Shown here: positions 1-8,725 of the stretch, piece after piece
How the letters are laid out: every line of letters begins with the position of its first letter
Numbering within the stretch: position 1 is the stretch's first letter
Source: Pseudomonadota bacterium
GTDB taxonomy: Bacteria; Pseudomonadota; Gammaproteobacteria; Acidiferrobacterales; Acidiferrobacteraceae
DNA length: 64,000 bases
Direction of reading: 5' to 3'
Assembly: GCA_021784755.1 (NCBI GenBank)
Contig: JAJYHM010000042.1
Span: forward strand, 50,312-114,311
Notes under the pieces: model-generated
Database searches by the model: none
Told to the model about the DNA's origin: nothing
Seen by the model: the letters and a program-made list of their open reading frames with translations, nothing else
Program-made: the position numbers and the translations under genes

Positions 1-632
1 TCTGCCATTTTGGTGGGGATGGTCGGCTGACCCGCGGCAAGTCTGCGACGACAGCGCCGCTCGAAGGCCAGGATGTCGGCATTGTCCGGTTCTACCATGC
101 GGGCGAAGGCAAGATTCGCCAGGGTGTATTCGTGGCCGCAGTAGACCAGGGTTTCGGGGGGGAGTGCCGCGAGCTTCATGAGTGAGGTGTGCAACTGAAA
201 GGCCGTGCCTTCAAAGAGGCGGCCGCAGCCCGCAGAAAAGAGCGTGTCGCCGCAAAAGACGCGACCGGCCCCCACATAGGCCACGTGCCCGCGTGTATGT
301 CCGGGCACCGCCAGTACCTGGTATCGGCCCCCTAAGTCGGATCCGACGATGTCGCCTTCCACGACGGGATGGGTGACGCCGGGGATCGATTCGGCGGCCG
401 GCCCGTACACGGGGATTCGGTAGCGCCGCGCCAGGGCTTCGACGCCGCCCACATGGTCGCCGTGGTGGTGTGTGCAGAGCACAAAGGCGGGCGCAAGCCC
501 TCGTGCCGTAAGGGTCGCGATGACGGGATCGGCGTCCCCGGGATCCACGACCGCGACGATACCGGGTTCCGATCCGGGGGCAAGCCATATATAGTTGTCG
601 CGAAAGGCTTGGACTGCTATGACGTCGTCCAT
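1..632 (-). CDS. gloB: Hydroxyacylglutathione hydrolase (glyoxalase II), 3' end cut by window edge
   Basis: Hydrolyses S-lactoylglutathione to lactate and glutathione, the second step of cytosolic methylglyoxal detoxification. About 210 residues are visible, so roughly the last 40 are missing compared with the usual 250. The N-terminus has the short NYIW strand, then the binuclear-metal motif THHHGDHVGG, then GHTRGH and the FCGDTLF and CGHEY motifs of glyoxalase II. The ATG at 632 matches the usual start a few residues before the first strand. It is transcribed away from the YafS-like methyltransferase. The gloB-yafS-rnhA-dnaQ order is the same as in E. coli, which supports the call. The family assignment is secure. 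Confidence 0.93.
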   Translation of the reverse strand, partial: MDDVIAVQAFRDNYIWLAPGSEPGIVAVVDPGDADPVIATLTARGLAPAFVLCTHHHGDHVGGVEALARRYRIPVYGPAAESIPGVTHPVVEGDIVGSDLGGRYQVLAVPGHTRGHVAYVGAGRVFCGDTLFSAGCGRLFEGTAFQLHTSLMKLAALPPETLVYCGHEYTLANLAFARMVEPDNADILAFERRCRRRLAAGQPTIPTKMA

Positions 633-679
633 GCGACGCAGTGTGGGGGTTAGCCGTGGGGGAGTCAACGGACGAGGGC

Positions 680-1408
680 ATGGAGGCGCGCGTCGTGCGA
701 CTGCGCGAGTGGTTCTCGGGGCCACTCGGCGAGTCCCTACAGGCCTTGGAGGCGCATCGGCTACGCGAGATCCTGCCGATGTTGCCCGGCACCTTCGGGG
801 TCCAGTGTGGGTGGCTCGGGCGCCGCAACCTGCTCGAATCGAGCCCCACGGCCGTGCATCTCGTGGTCGATCCCAAACCCGCCATGAGTGGACCCCAATG
901 GGTGGCTGGGCGCGCGGAGGCCTTGCCGTTTGACGGCAAGTCCGTGCAGGTCGTGCTGTTGCCGCATACGCTGGATGTATCGGCTATGCCCCATCAACTG
1001 TTGCGCGAGGCCTACCGCATCCTCGTGCCGGAGGGGCACGTCGTGATTCTGGGTTTCAATGCCATGAGCCTCTGGCGCGTGCCCTGCCTGCTGCGTCGGG
1101 CTTCTGCGCGCGCCCCCTGGTGCGGCGATTGGATAGGTGTGCGGCGGTTGCGCGATTGGCTGTCTCTGCTCGACTTCGAGCTGACGCAGGGCAGCATGCT
1201 CTTTTATCGGCCTCCGTTCCGGGGTCAGCGCTGGATGGATCGTCTATCCTTTATGGAGCCCATGGGCGACCGCTGGTGGCCCCTGGGGGGTGCTGTGTAT
1301 GTGCTCGTGGCGCGCAAGCGCGTCGTTGGTATGACGCCCATCCTTGCCACCCGCAGGCAGGCGCGCATGCGCGCCCTGTCGCAGCCGGCAGGGGCACGTT
1401 ATGGCTAA
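680..1408 (+). CDS. YafS-like SAM-dependent methyltransferase
   Basis: Class I methyltransferase of the YafS type; substrate unknown. The visible signature is an [22 protein letters not shown] segment, followed by [21 protein letters not shown] and a C-terminal [11 protein letters not shown] block, all shared with E. coli YafS. The glycine-rich SAM loop is poorly conserved, as it is in YafS. The frame is open back to a GTG at 641, but that would leave only 8 bases to the divergent gloB start, so the ATG at 680 (242 residues) is preferred; this is a judgement. It overlaps rnhA by 8 bases, suggesting co-transcription. The family is fairly certain and the activity is not. Confidence 0.8.
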   Translation: MEARVVRLREWFSGPLGESLQALEAHRLREILPMLPGTFGVQCGWLGRRNLLESSPTAVHLVVDPKPAMSGPQWVAGRAEALPFDGKSVQVVLLPHTLDVSAMPHQLLREAYRILVPEGHVVILGFNAMSLWRVPCLLRRASARAPWCGDWIGVRRLRDWLSLLDFELTQGSMLFYRPPFRGQRWMDRLSFMEPMGDRWWPLGGAVYVLVARKRVVGMTPILATRRQARMRALSQPAGARYG

Positions 1409-1859
1409 GGTATTGATCTATACGGACGGGGCGTGCCGCGGTAATCCCGGGCCCGGGGGCTGGGGCGCGGTTCTGCGGGCGGGCGCTCATGAACGTGTGC
1501 TAAGCGGCGCTGAAGCCATGACGACCAATAACCGCATGGAGCTTATGGGGGCGATCTCGGCTTTGAAGGCCTTGAATCGCGCTTGCGATGTCGAGCTCGT
1601 CACAGATTCGCAGTATGTGCGGCGCGGCGTCACCGAATGGCTTGCGCAATGGAAGCGACGGGGCTGGCTCACGGCATCACGCCAGCCGGTTGCCAATGCG
1701 GATCTGTGGCGGGAGTTAGAGGCGGCGGCGAGTCGCCATAATGTGCATTGGCGATGGGTAAAGGGCCACTCCGGCGATGCCGGGAACGAGCACGCGGACC
1801 GTCTTGCCAATGAGGCTATAGATCGGCTCCAAGGTATAAGGCGTAAGGGGGTATCATGA
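1401..1859 (+). CDS. rnhA: Ribonuclease HI
   Basis: Cleaves the RNA strand of RNA-DNA hybrids in the cytoplasm, for example R-loops and primers. The 152-residue product has the full catalytic set: Asp in [15 protein letters not shown], Glu in NNRMELMG, Asp in VTDSQYV, and His/Asp in [16 protein letters not shown]. An open frame extends upstream to 1344, but the ATG at 1401 places [11 protein letters not shown] where the family begins. The start overlaps the end of the methyltransferase gene and the end overlaps dnaQ by 4 bases (ATGA), so the three genes look translationally coupled. Confidence 0.97.
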   Translation: MAKVLIYTDGACRGNPGPGGWGAVLRAGAHERVLSGAEAMTTNNRMELMGAISALKALNRACDVELVTDSQYVRRGVTEWLAQWKRRGWLTASRQPVANADLWRELEAAASRHNVHWRWVKGHSGDAGNEHADRLANEAIDRLQGIRRKGVS

Positions 1860-2575
1860 TACGGCAAATCGTTCTGGATACCGAAACCACGGGCCTCGAG
1901 CCCGCGGAGGGGCACCGCATTATCGAGGTGGGCGCCATCGAGCTCATCGATCGGCGGGTCACGGGGCGGCGGTTCCACCAGTACCTGAATCCTGATCGGG
2001 AGATCGATGCGGCGGCGGTTGAGATCCACGGCATCACCAACGCGATGCTGGCCGACAAGCCGCGCTTTGCGGATATCGCCGCAGAATTCGTCACCTTTGT
2101 CGAGGGCGCTGAACTCCTGATCCATAACGCCCCGTTCGATGTCGGCTTTCTGAACGCCGAGTTCGCCCGCGCCGCGGCGCAGGGCTGCGCGCTACCGGTT
2201 ACCCAGATCGGGCAGTGCTGTACGATCCAGGACACCCTGAAGCTCGCGCGTACCCTCCATCCGGGCCAGAAAAACAACCTTGACGCCCTCTGTCGTCGCT
2301 ACAGCATCGACAATAGTCAGCGCGTGGTCCACGGCGCGCTCTTGGATGCCGAGATCCTGGCCGATGTCTATCTGGCCATGACCGGTGGGCAGACGCCCTT
2401 GTTTCTCGAGGAGACCGCCAAGGTCGAGTCGGTAGCGGGTGAGGGTTTTAGCTTCGAGGGGGGTGAAGCGCTTGTGATCAAACCATCGTCGGAGGAACTT
2501 GCCGCCCACGAGGCCTACCTCGAAATGCTCGACAAAAAAAGTGGTGGCCGCAGCCTCTGGAAGTTGCTCGGCTAA
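1856..2575 (+). CDS. dnaQ: DNA polymerase III epsilon subunit (3'-5' proofreading exonuclease)
   Basis: Proofreading subunit of the replicative polymerase core. The 239-residue product has the three exonuclease motifs of the DEDDh type: ExoI VLDTETTG near the N-terminus, ExoII in [14 protein letters not shown], and Exo[12 protein letters not shown]. The C-terminal tail, which should bind the alpha subunit, is present, so the length is normal. The ATG overlaps the rnhA stop, and the GGGGG just upstream can serve as the ribosome-binding site. The gene converges on the MFS transporter gene, with only 15 bases between the two stops. Confidence 0.97.
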   Translation: MIRQIVLDTETTGLEPAEGHRIIEVGAIELIDRRVTGRRFHQYLNPDREIDAAAVEIHGITNAMLADKPRFADIAAEFVTFVEGAELLIHNAPFDVGFLNAEFARAAAQGCALPVTQIGQCCTIQDTLKLARTLHPGQKNNLDALCRRYSIDNSQRVVHGALLDAEILADVYLAMTGGQTPLFLEETAKVESVAGEGFSFEGGEALVIKPSSEELAAHEAYLEMLDKKSGGRSLWKLLG

Positions 2576-2590
2576 GGCCCGCGCCCGCCG

Positions 2591-3883
2591 TCAGGGCTTT
2601 GCGGCGGCCACTCGGCCGTATCCTGAGAGCGCGAAGGCGCAGGCGCCGATCACAAGGAGTGCCGCGAGCGTGAGGAAGGCCAAGCGGTAGCCGCCTGCGC
2701 CTATGAGCGCGCCGGTCACGACCGGCCCGGTTGCCTGCCCGATATCCATGATCGAGCGCAGTACGCCCATGTTGGCCCCAAAGCCTCCCGAGCGTGCGCG
2801 GTCGGCCACGAGCGCCCCGGTCGCCGCAGTGGTCGCCGCGAATCCGAGACCGAACAGCGCATTGATCAGCAAGAGTGCCCAGACGCGGGCGGTAAACGGT
2901 AGAGCTGCGATGGCCAGCGTCCCGATCAAGAGGCCCGCGAGGATGACCGGACGACGCCCGAACCGATCGGATAAGGCGCCCAGTCGTGGTTTGAAGAGCA
3001 CGACGATGCCCAATTGGATCCCAAGCAGCAGGCCTATGGTCCAAGGGGGCAGGTGGTGGTGAGCGGCGTAGACGGCCAGAAAGGCCTCGACCGACCCGAA
3101 CACCAAGTATTGCAGGGCCTCTACCAGGCTTGTGACCATCACGACGCGATCGCGGAGTACGGCCAACGTGGGGCTCGTCCCGGAGGCAGGGCGCTCGCGT
3201 GCCGTCGTCGGTGCGTGGAAGGCACTCGCGCGCAGCCCAAAGCTCAACGCCAGCACCCCGGCCACCGCGCACCCCAGAAAGACGCCCGGAAAGTTCGCCT
3301 CGGAGATCAAGACGCCGCCCAGGAAGGGCGCAATGGAGCGCCCCACCGTGCTTACCGAGCTGTAAACGCCGAGCGCGTGGCCGCGATTCTGGGGGTAGCG
3401 GGCGGCGATCTCGGCGCCGACGACGGTGCCGAAGATTGCTGTGGCAAAGCCGTGGTAGAAGCGCACGATGGCGAGTTCCCCTATGGTTTGCACAAGCAGA
3501 TACAGGAACGGGGCGGTGGCGAACACGAAGAGTGCCGCAACCAGAAGCGGCCGGGCGCCCAAGCGGTCACGCAAGAGGCCCGCCGGCAGGCTTATGAGGA
3601 TGCCGGGTACGGTCGAGGCCATGACCGCCCAACCTATGAGCTGCGGGGACGCCCCGAGCGATCGTGCAAAGAGCGGCAAGGCTGGGGTCTTGGCCATAGT
3701 CGAACTCAAAAGCGCGAGCGCGCCGGTGAGCGCGATGGCGGTCAGAAACGAGAGTTTGCGCACGAGCGGCTTTAAGGTGTTGCCGAAGGCATGATGGGAA
3801 GCCGAACCTCTTTGGGGCGAGTATGCGTTGGAGGATAGCGCGAAACGCGCTTCCAGGGGAACCCGGGCAGGTTCAATGATCAC
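2591..3883 (-). CDS. MFS transporter (drug/proton antiporter type)
   Basis: Inner-membrane secondary transporter of the major facilitator superfamily; substrate unknown. The 430-residue protein has about 12 hydrophobic segments in two halves. The loop motif GLLRDRLGARPLL after helix 2 and its partner LGALSDRFGRRPVI in the second half are the MFS motif A pair, typical of efflux proteins. The start is a GTG at 3883 with GGGAG upstream. The first 40 or so residues are not hydrophobic, so a start further inside is possible. It stands alone, with no regulator beside it to suggest a substrate. Confidence 0.8.
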   Translation of the reverse strand: MIIEPARVPLEARFALSSNAYSPQRGSASHHAFGNTLKPLVRKLSFLTAIALTGALALLSSTMAKTPALPLFARSLGASPQLIGWAVMASTVPGILISLPAGLLRDRLGARPLLVAALFVFATAPFLYLLVQTIGELAIVRFYHGFATAIFGTVVGAEIAARYPQNRGHALGVYSSVSTVGRSIAPFLGGVLISEANFPGVFLGCAVAGVLALSFGLRASAFHAPTTARERPASGTSPTLAVLRDRVVMVTSLVEALQYLVFGSVEAFLAVYAAHHHLPPWTIGLLLGIQLGIVVLFKPRLGALSDRFGRRPVILAGLLIGTLAIAALPFTARVWALLLINALFGLGFAATTAATGALVADRARSGGFGANMGVLRSIMDIGQATGPVVTGALIGAGGYRLAFLTLAALLVIGACAFALSGYGRVAAAKP

Positions 3884-4103
3884 GTCTCGCAGCTCCCGCT
3901 GGCGAAGCGATTACTCACCGCCGTCGACTCGGTGTGGAGCCCTAAGGGCGGCCGCAATCGAGGTATAAGGCGCGTCCGATTCCGGGGATGGCTGGGCCTG
4001 CGCCATAATGATATGAGCGGCGTCGGAGGCTTGGCGGCCGCGGCCCGCCAGGGTGCTCGCCATCGCGGGCTCTGCCATCGGGTCGCTCTATTGAGGATGT
4101 CTC

Positions 4104-5087
4104 ATGTCTATTGACTGGAGTCGCAAAGATGCCCGGACCACAGCCGATACGGGAGGGGTCGGGGGCGGCGCGCGAGCGCTTCGGAGGTATGGGATTGTCA
4201 TCCCGTCGGGTGCGTCCTTTGGGTCCGTGACGCTGCCGGACGGCCGCCTGCTCGCTTATGCGGATTACGGCCCACCTTCCGGGACACCGATCCTCTATTG
4301 TCACGGCTTCCCGAGCTGCTCGCTCGAGGCGGGCCTCCTTGCCCCCGTGTTGGCCGCCGAGGGCGCGCGCATCATCGCCCCGGACCGGCCGGGCTACGGA
4401 CGGTCGAGTCCCCTCAAGGGGCGCACCTTGAGAAGTTTTGCTGATGATGTCGCGGTGCTGCTCGATACGCTCGGGCTCGGTTCCGTCGCGGTCGTTGGGG
4501 TGTCGGGTGGTGGACCTTACGCCCTGTCTTTGCTTGCGCACATGCCGCAGCGTGTCACGCGCAGCGCCTTGGTAGGCGCCCTTGGACCCCCGGAGGCGCT
4601 CAGGGCGTGCCGCGACGACCTGTTTCCGCTCGTGCGCGGGGCCTTGCATCTCGCCGATCTTGGACCGGTCTTGGCCCCTCTGGTAGCATGGCCCGTGACG
4701 CGCTTCCTGCGTTTGCGGGGTCGTTTGAGGTTGGGCGCCCGTCTTGCCTCGGCCGCGGATTGCGAGGTGCTGGCCGATCCCGCCGTGCTCGATGTTCTGG
4801 TAGCCGCACAGTACGAAGGCATGCGTCGCGGCGCGCAAGCGGCAGTGCAGGATCTCCTGTTGTATGTGCGGCCTTGGGACTTCTCCCTGGCCGAGATCTC
4901 ATCGGAGTGCGCGCTCTGGCAGGGTGCAGCCGATCGCATCGTGCCGGCGCGTATGGCGCTCGAGATCGCCGCGCTGCTCCCGAGGGCCCGTCCACATCTG
5001 ATCGAGGGCGAAGGACACTACTCCCTGCCTATTCGGTATCGGACCACTATCATCCGCGATGTCATAGGGCAGGGAGACCGTTCTTGA
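4104..5087 (+). CDS. Alpha/beta hydrolase
   Basis: Cytoplasmic alpha/beta-hydrolase-fold enzyme of unknown substrate, 327 residues. The oxyanion-hole region is CHGFP, the nucleophile is Ser134 in GVSGGGP, the acid is probably the Asp in GAADRIVP, and the His is in GEGHYSLP, so the catalytic triad is complete. APDRPGYGRSS is the usual loop after strand 4. The ATG at 4104 is preceded by TGAGGA. Its 3' end overlaps the convergent GGDEF gene by 26 bases, so the two transcripts would be complementary at their ends. Esterase or epoxide-hydrolase-like activity cannot be told apart from the sequence. Confidence 0.82.
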   Translation: MSIDWSRKDARTTADTGGVGGGARALRRYGIVIPSGASFGSVTLPDGRLLAYADYGPPSGTPILYCHGFPSCSLEAGLLAPVLAAEGARIIAPDRPGYGRSSPLKGRTLRSFADDVAVLLDTLGLGSVAVVGVSGGGPYALSLLAHMPQRVTRSALVGALGPPEALRACRDDLFPLVRGALHLADLGPVLAPLVAWPVTRFLRLRGRLRLGARLASAADCEVLADPAVLDVLVAAQYEGMRRGAQAAVQDLLLYVRPWDFSLAEISSECALWQGAADRIVPARMALEIAALLPRARPHLIEGEGHYSLPIRYRTTIIRDVIGQGDRS

Positions 5088-6840
5088 GCCAAAGCGCGAG
5101 CGCCGGGGCGTCGAGTTCGGGCGCGAAGGCAAGCCCCTGACCGTAGTCCCAGCCGATGGCATCGACCACCGTGCGGGCGGGAAGGGTATCGATGCCGTCG
5201 ACGTACACCGCGAGCCCCAGAGCGGTCATGCCTGCGCTGAGGGCACGCAGGAGGCGTGAGCCGCGCGCGTCGGCGACGGGATCGCACTTGACGCCATAGA
5301 GAGGCGTGGCGGCGATATGGGCCAGATCCGCGCGCTTGTACGCTTGGTATTGATCGACGATGAGACGCAGACCGCGCTCCTCCAGGGCCAAGGCAAGCCG
5401 CGCGCCGGCCTGGGGATGGGACGCGAGTACGTCATCTGGAACTTCCACGACGATGGTGCCGCTTTCGGCCCCGTAGATCTCGTTGCGCCAATCCGAGAGC
5501 CGGGTGGGCAGCCGTCGGTCATACAGTTCGGCGGCGTGGATATTGATGTGCAGGGGCGCGGGTGGGCGGCCGTAGCTTAGGCAATCACGTCGGGTCGCCG
5601 CGAGCAGGCATTCGAGAAGGCCGGTTCGCGCGGACGCTTCGACAAGTTCAGACGCCGTCTCTTCGCATACCGTTGTGCCATCGGATCTTTGCCAGCGCAG
5701 GCGGACCTCGATCCCGGCGGGGCGACCCGCGCGATCGAGAATGGGTTGGTAGCGAGGTTCCCAGAGATTATGCGATATGGCCGTCTCGATATCGCGGCGC
5801 AGTTGCGAGCGCTGGGCGAGCCGCGCGGTATTGGCGCGCTCGAAGCAGCGGTAGCGGTCGCCCCCGGCGCGCTTGGCCTCGTACATGGCCTGATCCGCGT
5901 GCTGCAGCAAGACATCGGGCGGCTGATCGTCGAAAGGGTAGATCGTGAGGCCCACGCTTATGGTGACACCAAGAGAGTGCCCTTCAAACGGGATCGGCTG
6001 GCGGACGGCGAACAGCATGCGGTCGAGCATGCCCTCAATTTGCTCGAGATGCGTTATGTCTTCCATGAGGATCACGAACTCGTCGCCGCCGTATCGGCTC
6101 ACGGTATCGGCCAGGCGAACAGAATTCGCCAGCCGCCCGGCCACGGTCGCGAGCAGATGGTCGCCTGCTTCATGCCCAAGTTCGTCGTTGATGCCTTTGA
6201 AGCTGTCCACATCGAGGAGCGCGATGACAAGCAAGTGGTTGTGCCGCCCGGCCCTGCGACAGCCATGGGCGAGGCGATCCATGAGGACGCTGCGATTGGG
6301 TAGCCCCGTGAGCGGATCGTACCTTGCATCGCGGGTAAGCGCCGCTTCGACGGCCGAGCGGTAGCTGGCATTACCCATGAAGGCCACCAAGGCCTCTACG
6401 AGGCGCAGTCTGCGTCGCGTCGGCGGCCGCCGCGGCCGATGCCGCCAGGCGAGCACCAGCGCACCTTCAACGCGCCCCGCCACACGCATGGGTACGACGA
6501 GGTGCGAGGCGAGGTCTATGCCCGGTGCGGGGGTGACAAAGGCGCTCTCAGTCGCATATAGGGTTTGGCCAAGGATAAGGACCTGCCCGACGGTGTCGGC
6601 GTTTGCAATCAGGATCTCCGGCGTGGGGGGCTGTTCGCCCGCGGGGTCTAGGGCGAAAAAGAACTCGTAACGCAACGGATTTCCGGGCCGCCGGATGAGA
6701 CCGGCGTAATCTGCATTGACCGCAAGCCCCGCGGCGCGCGCCGCATTGCAGAAGAAGCGGTCGAATTCCAGCGTGTTTGCAAGTTCGTGGAAAAGCTGTT
6801 CCGGAAGAGGCGGCGATATAGGGTTCTTGTACGCGGCCAT
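5062..6840 (-). CDS. Diguanylate cyclase with GAF-like sensor and degenerate EAL domain
   Basis: Predicted c-di-GMP signalling protein of 592 residues with no membrane segment. Residues 15-165 look like a GAF-type sensor. Residues 170-335 are a GGDEF domain with an intact active site, GGDEF at 251-255, and an inhibitory I-site RLAD at 242-245 at the canonical 5-residue spacing. Residues 340-592 align to an EAL domain but have lost catalysis: EAL reads EVR, the DDFGTG loop reads DQYQAY, and the late glutamate motif reads VDGID. The lysine in YGVKCDP and a GQGLAFAP end remain. The likely role is c-di-GMP synthesis, with the EAL part used for binding or dimerisation. It is monocistronic. Confidence 0.88.
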   Translation of the reverse strand: MAAYKNPISPPLPEQLFHELANTLEFDRFFCNAARAAGLAVNADYAGLIRRPGNPLRYEFFFALDPAGEQPPTPEILIANADTVGQVLILGQTLYATESAFVTPAPGIDLASHLVVPMRVAGRVEGALVLAWRHRPRRPPTRRRLRLVEALVAFMGNASYRSAVEAALTRDARYDPLTGLPNRSVLMDRLAHGCRRAGRHNHLLVIALLDVDSFKGINDELGHEAGDHLLATVAGRLANSVRLADTVSRYGGDEFVILMEDITHLEQIEGMLDRMLFAVRQPIPFEGHSLGVTISVGLTIYPFDDQPPDVLLQHADQAMYEAKRAGGDRYRCFERANTARLAQRSQLRRDIETAISHNLWEPRYQPILDRAGRPAGIEVRLRWQRSDGTTVCEETASELVEASARTGLLECLLAATRRDCLSYGRPPAPLHINIHAAELYDRRLPTRLSDWRNEIYGAESGTIVVEVPDDVLASHPQAGARLALALEERGLRLIVDQYQAYKRADLAHIAATPLYGVKCDPVADARGSRLLRALSAGMTALGLAVYVDGIDTLPARTVVDAIGWDYGQGLAFAPELDAPALALWLKNGLPAL

Positions 6841-7325
6841 GGACTCTCCTCGATAGCCCCCGATCGACGTCGGACAGAACTTGGCGACGCTGATCGCGGA
6901 AGGCGGACCGGTCCGGTCTCGCAGGGACGATCATAGACGCTCAGCCTTGGCTGATGGCACACGGGGGGCATGAGCGGGTTACGAGGGGCGATGTACGGGC
7001 GCAGTCGTGGGCGACGGTCGCACGCTAGTATCCCACAGAGGCAAGAATGCCACCCGAGCGCGGGAAATGCCCTTTCATTCCGTGGGGCCAGAGTCGAGGG
7101 GGTCGCCTGTGACGGAACAGTGGGTGCGCGCGGTGGCCCGGGTCTGCGGGGTCTTCATGGAGGGTGGCCGGGCGGGTGCTCATCGCCATCGCAGCATTCT
7201 ATAAGCGACAAAGCCATCGCGCGACGTGCCGTGCAGGATGTGCAGCGTGCCTTAAGGGGCGGATATCGGGGCGTCGTGCGCTGCCATGGGGTCGCACGAC
7301 ACGGCGGTCGTGGGACCGGGGGTCG
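6841..7325. other. 485-bp gene-free stretch
   Basis: No frame here has a convincing start, ribosome-binding site or family signature; the short open frames are arginine-rich and look like GC-rich noise. The left end should hold the promoter of the GGDEF gene. The right end holds the stem-loop downstream of ybiB. Nothing else is recognised. Confidence 0.6.
7273..7300 (-). terminator. Stem-loop 25 bases past the ybiB stop
   Basis: Perfect 8-bp arms GTCGTGCG and CGCACGAC flank a 12-base loop just downstream of the last gene of the nirBD-ybiB operon. There is no uridine run, so it may protect the mRNA 3' end or act with Rho rather than be a classical intrinsic terminator. Confidence 0.45.
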
Positions 7326-8396
7326 TCACGATCGCCGTCCGACATGTTTCGGTGACGAATCGAGCGTGGCCCACGCTTGTGCCAAGTTGGGCGCAGCCCC
7401 ACTCATGACGAGCAGGCAGGCCGCTTGGTCACGAATAGGGTCAGGGATGGGCCGGTGGCCGGTCAGCGTCTCTTCGATGAAAAGACAGGTTGCGGCCGCG
7501 CCCCGGTCGGTCGGCAATTCGGTTATGTGAGTTAAAGGCGCGCGATCCTCACTGAACCACTCGCGTTCAGAGCCGGCGTTGATACCGATCAGGGCTGGAC
7601 GGCGCCGGGCGTGGGCTACGGGCTCCCCTTCGGTGCCGCGTAGCACGAGGGCCGTGGATCCGGCGGCGACGAAAAATGCGCGCATGCGCTCGAGATAGGG
7701 TGGATGGGTCACGGCCGCGCACTGCACGACGGGGGTTTTGAATGGATTGAAAAGCTTGATCACCGTGTGCGCGCTCGAGCGCACGCCGAGCGTGCGGCGT
7801 AGCGACAGAATGGAGGCGAGCCGCGGATGGAGTATGTCCAGAGGCACATAGGCCAGATGGTGACGCCGGAGTTGATCGTGCAGGGCGTGGCGCGTGGCTA
7901 CCGGAGGAAACCCCAGGTGGGCGAGGATCTCGCCGGTCGTCGTGCGCGCGCTCGGATCGTGTTGCGGCAAGGCGAGCGCCGTTTCCTCGGCGGGGCCGCC
8001 GTAGGAACCATGAATGAGCACGGGCACGCCCTCGCGGGCGAGCAGCAAGGCCAGCAAGGGTAGGAGGTTTGCATGTCGTCGCGCCCCATTGTAGGAGGGG
8101 AGGACAACGGGCTTGGGACCCGGCGGGGCCGTGATGGTCGCCAGGCACTCTTCGGTGGCGGCCACGAAACCGAGCAGCTCCGCTAGGGTCTCGCCCTTTA
8201 ACCGAAAGGCGACCCAGAGCGCGCCTTGGGCGACCGAAGGAAGCTGGCCACTCAACCATTCGGCGAACAGGGCGTGGGCAGCCTCGCGACTCAAGTCGGA
8301 GGAACCGTCCGCGCCGCGCGCCACTACACTCAATATCCCCGGTATGTCTTGGGCCGGGATCATGGTTGTCATCTCCAGGGATCGGTCGAGGCTCAT
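7326..8396 (-). CDS. ybiB: YbiB-like protein (TrpD2 family, glycosyltransferase family 3 fold)
   Basis: 356-residue homologue of anthranilate phosphoribosyltransferase that belongs to the TrpD2/YbiB group. E. coli YbiB is known as a nucleic-acid-binding protein rather than a tryptophan enzyme. Visible family features are the helical N-terminal domain with AFRLKGET, LPSYNGARRHANLLPLLALLLAREGVPVLIHG-type text, a GEILAHLG block and LRRTLGVRSSAHTVIKLFNPF. The ATG at 8396 overlaps the nirD stop (ATGA). A second ATG at 8363 has a better-placed GGAG, so the true start may be 11 codons inside. As the third gene of the nir operon it may serve nitrogen metabolism, but its role there is unknown. Confidence 0.82.
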   Translation of the reverse strand: MSLDRSLEMTTMIPAQDIPGILSVVARGADGSSDLSREAAHALFAEWLSGQLPSVAQGALWVAFRLKGETLAELLGFVAATEECLATITAPPGPKPVVLPSYNGARRHANLLPLLALLLAREGVPVLIHGSYGGPAEETALALPQHDPSARTTTGEILAHLGFPPVATRHALHDQLRRHHLAYVPLDILHPRLASILSLRRTLGVRSSAHTVIKLFNPFKTPVVQCAAVTHPPYLERMRAFFVAAGSTALVLRGTEGEPVAHARRRPALIGINAGSEREWFSEDRAPLTHITELPTDRGAAATCLFIEETLTGHRPIPDPIRDQAACLLVMSGAAPNLAQAWATLDSSPKHVGRRS

Positions 8397-8725
8397 CGCG
8401 GCAAGCGCAGGAGTATACGGTCCCCCTCGATGCGTACATCCCAGGTTCGGACCAAGCCGCAGTCGGGGTCGCGCACCTGTCCAGAGGAGAGATCGATGCG
8501 CCAGCCGTGCAAGGGGCAATGAACGGTGTATCCGGTCACCGTGCCCTCGGCCAGTGGACCCCCTTTGTGGGGGCAGCGGTTGTCGAGGGCGAATACCTCC
8601 CCGTCCTCATTGCGCAGAAGGGCGATCTCGCCTGTTGCGGTCACGAGGACCCGGCCCCCGAGGGGCGGTATATCGGCGAGCCCTGCGACGTCCCGCCAAA
8701 TCATGTCATCCGTCGCTGTCCTCAT
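8393..8725 (-). CDS. nirD: Nitrite reductase (NADH) small subunit, Rieske type
   Basis: Partner of NirB in cytoplasmic NADH-dependent reduction of nitrite to ammonium. The 110-residue protein is a Rieske-fold domain with a complete [2Fe-2S] ligand set, Cys51-x-His53 in CPHKGG and Cys70-x2-His73 in CPLHGW. E. coli NirD lacks these ligands, so this is the cluster-bearing variety found in many assimilatory systems. The ATG overlaps the nirB stop by 4 bases and the stop overlaps ybiB by 4 bases, so all three are coupled. A longer open frame reaches back to 8908 inside nirB but has no family support. Confidence 0.93.
   Translation of the reverse strand: MRTATDDMIWRDVAGLADIPPLGGRVLVTATGEIALLRNEDGEVFALDNRCPHKGGPLAEGTVTGYTVHCPLHGWRIDLSSGQVRDPDCGLVRTWDVRIEGDRILLRLPR

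Noticed and set aside
3932..4114. 60-codon frame between the MFS and alpha/beta-hydrolase genes
   Set aside because: No ribosome-binding site, an arginine/glycine-rich product and overlap with the hydrolase start; nothing supports it as a gene.
5062..6840. Active c-di-GMP phosphodiesterase in the GGDEF protein
   Set aside because: The EAL glutamate, the DDFGTG acids and the late Glu are all replaced.
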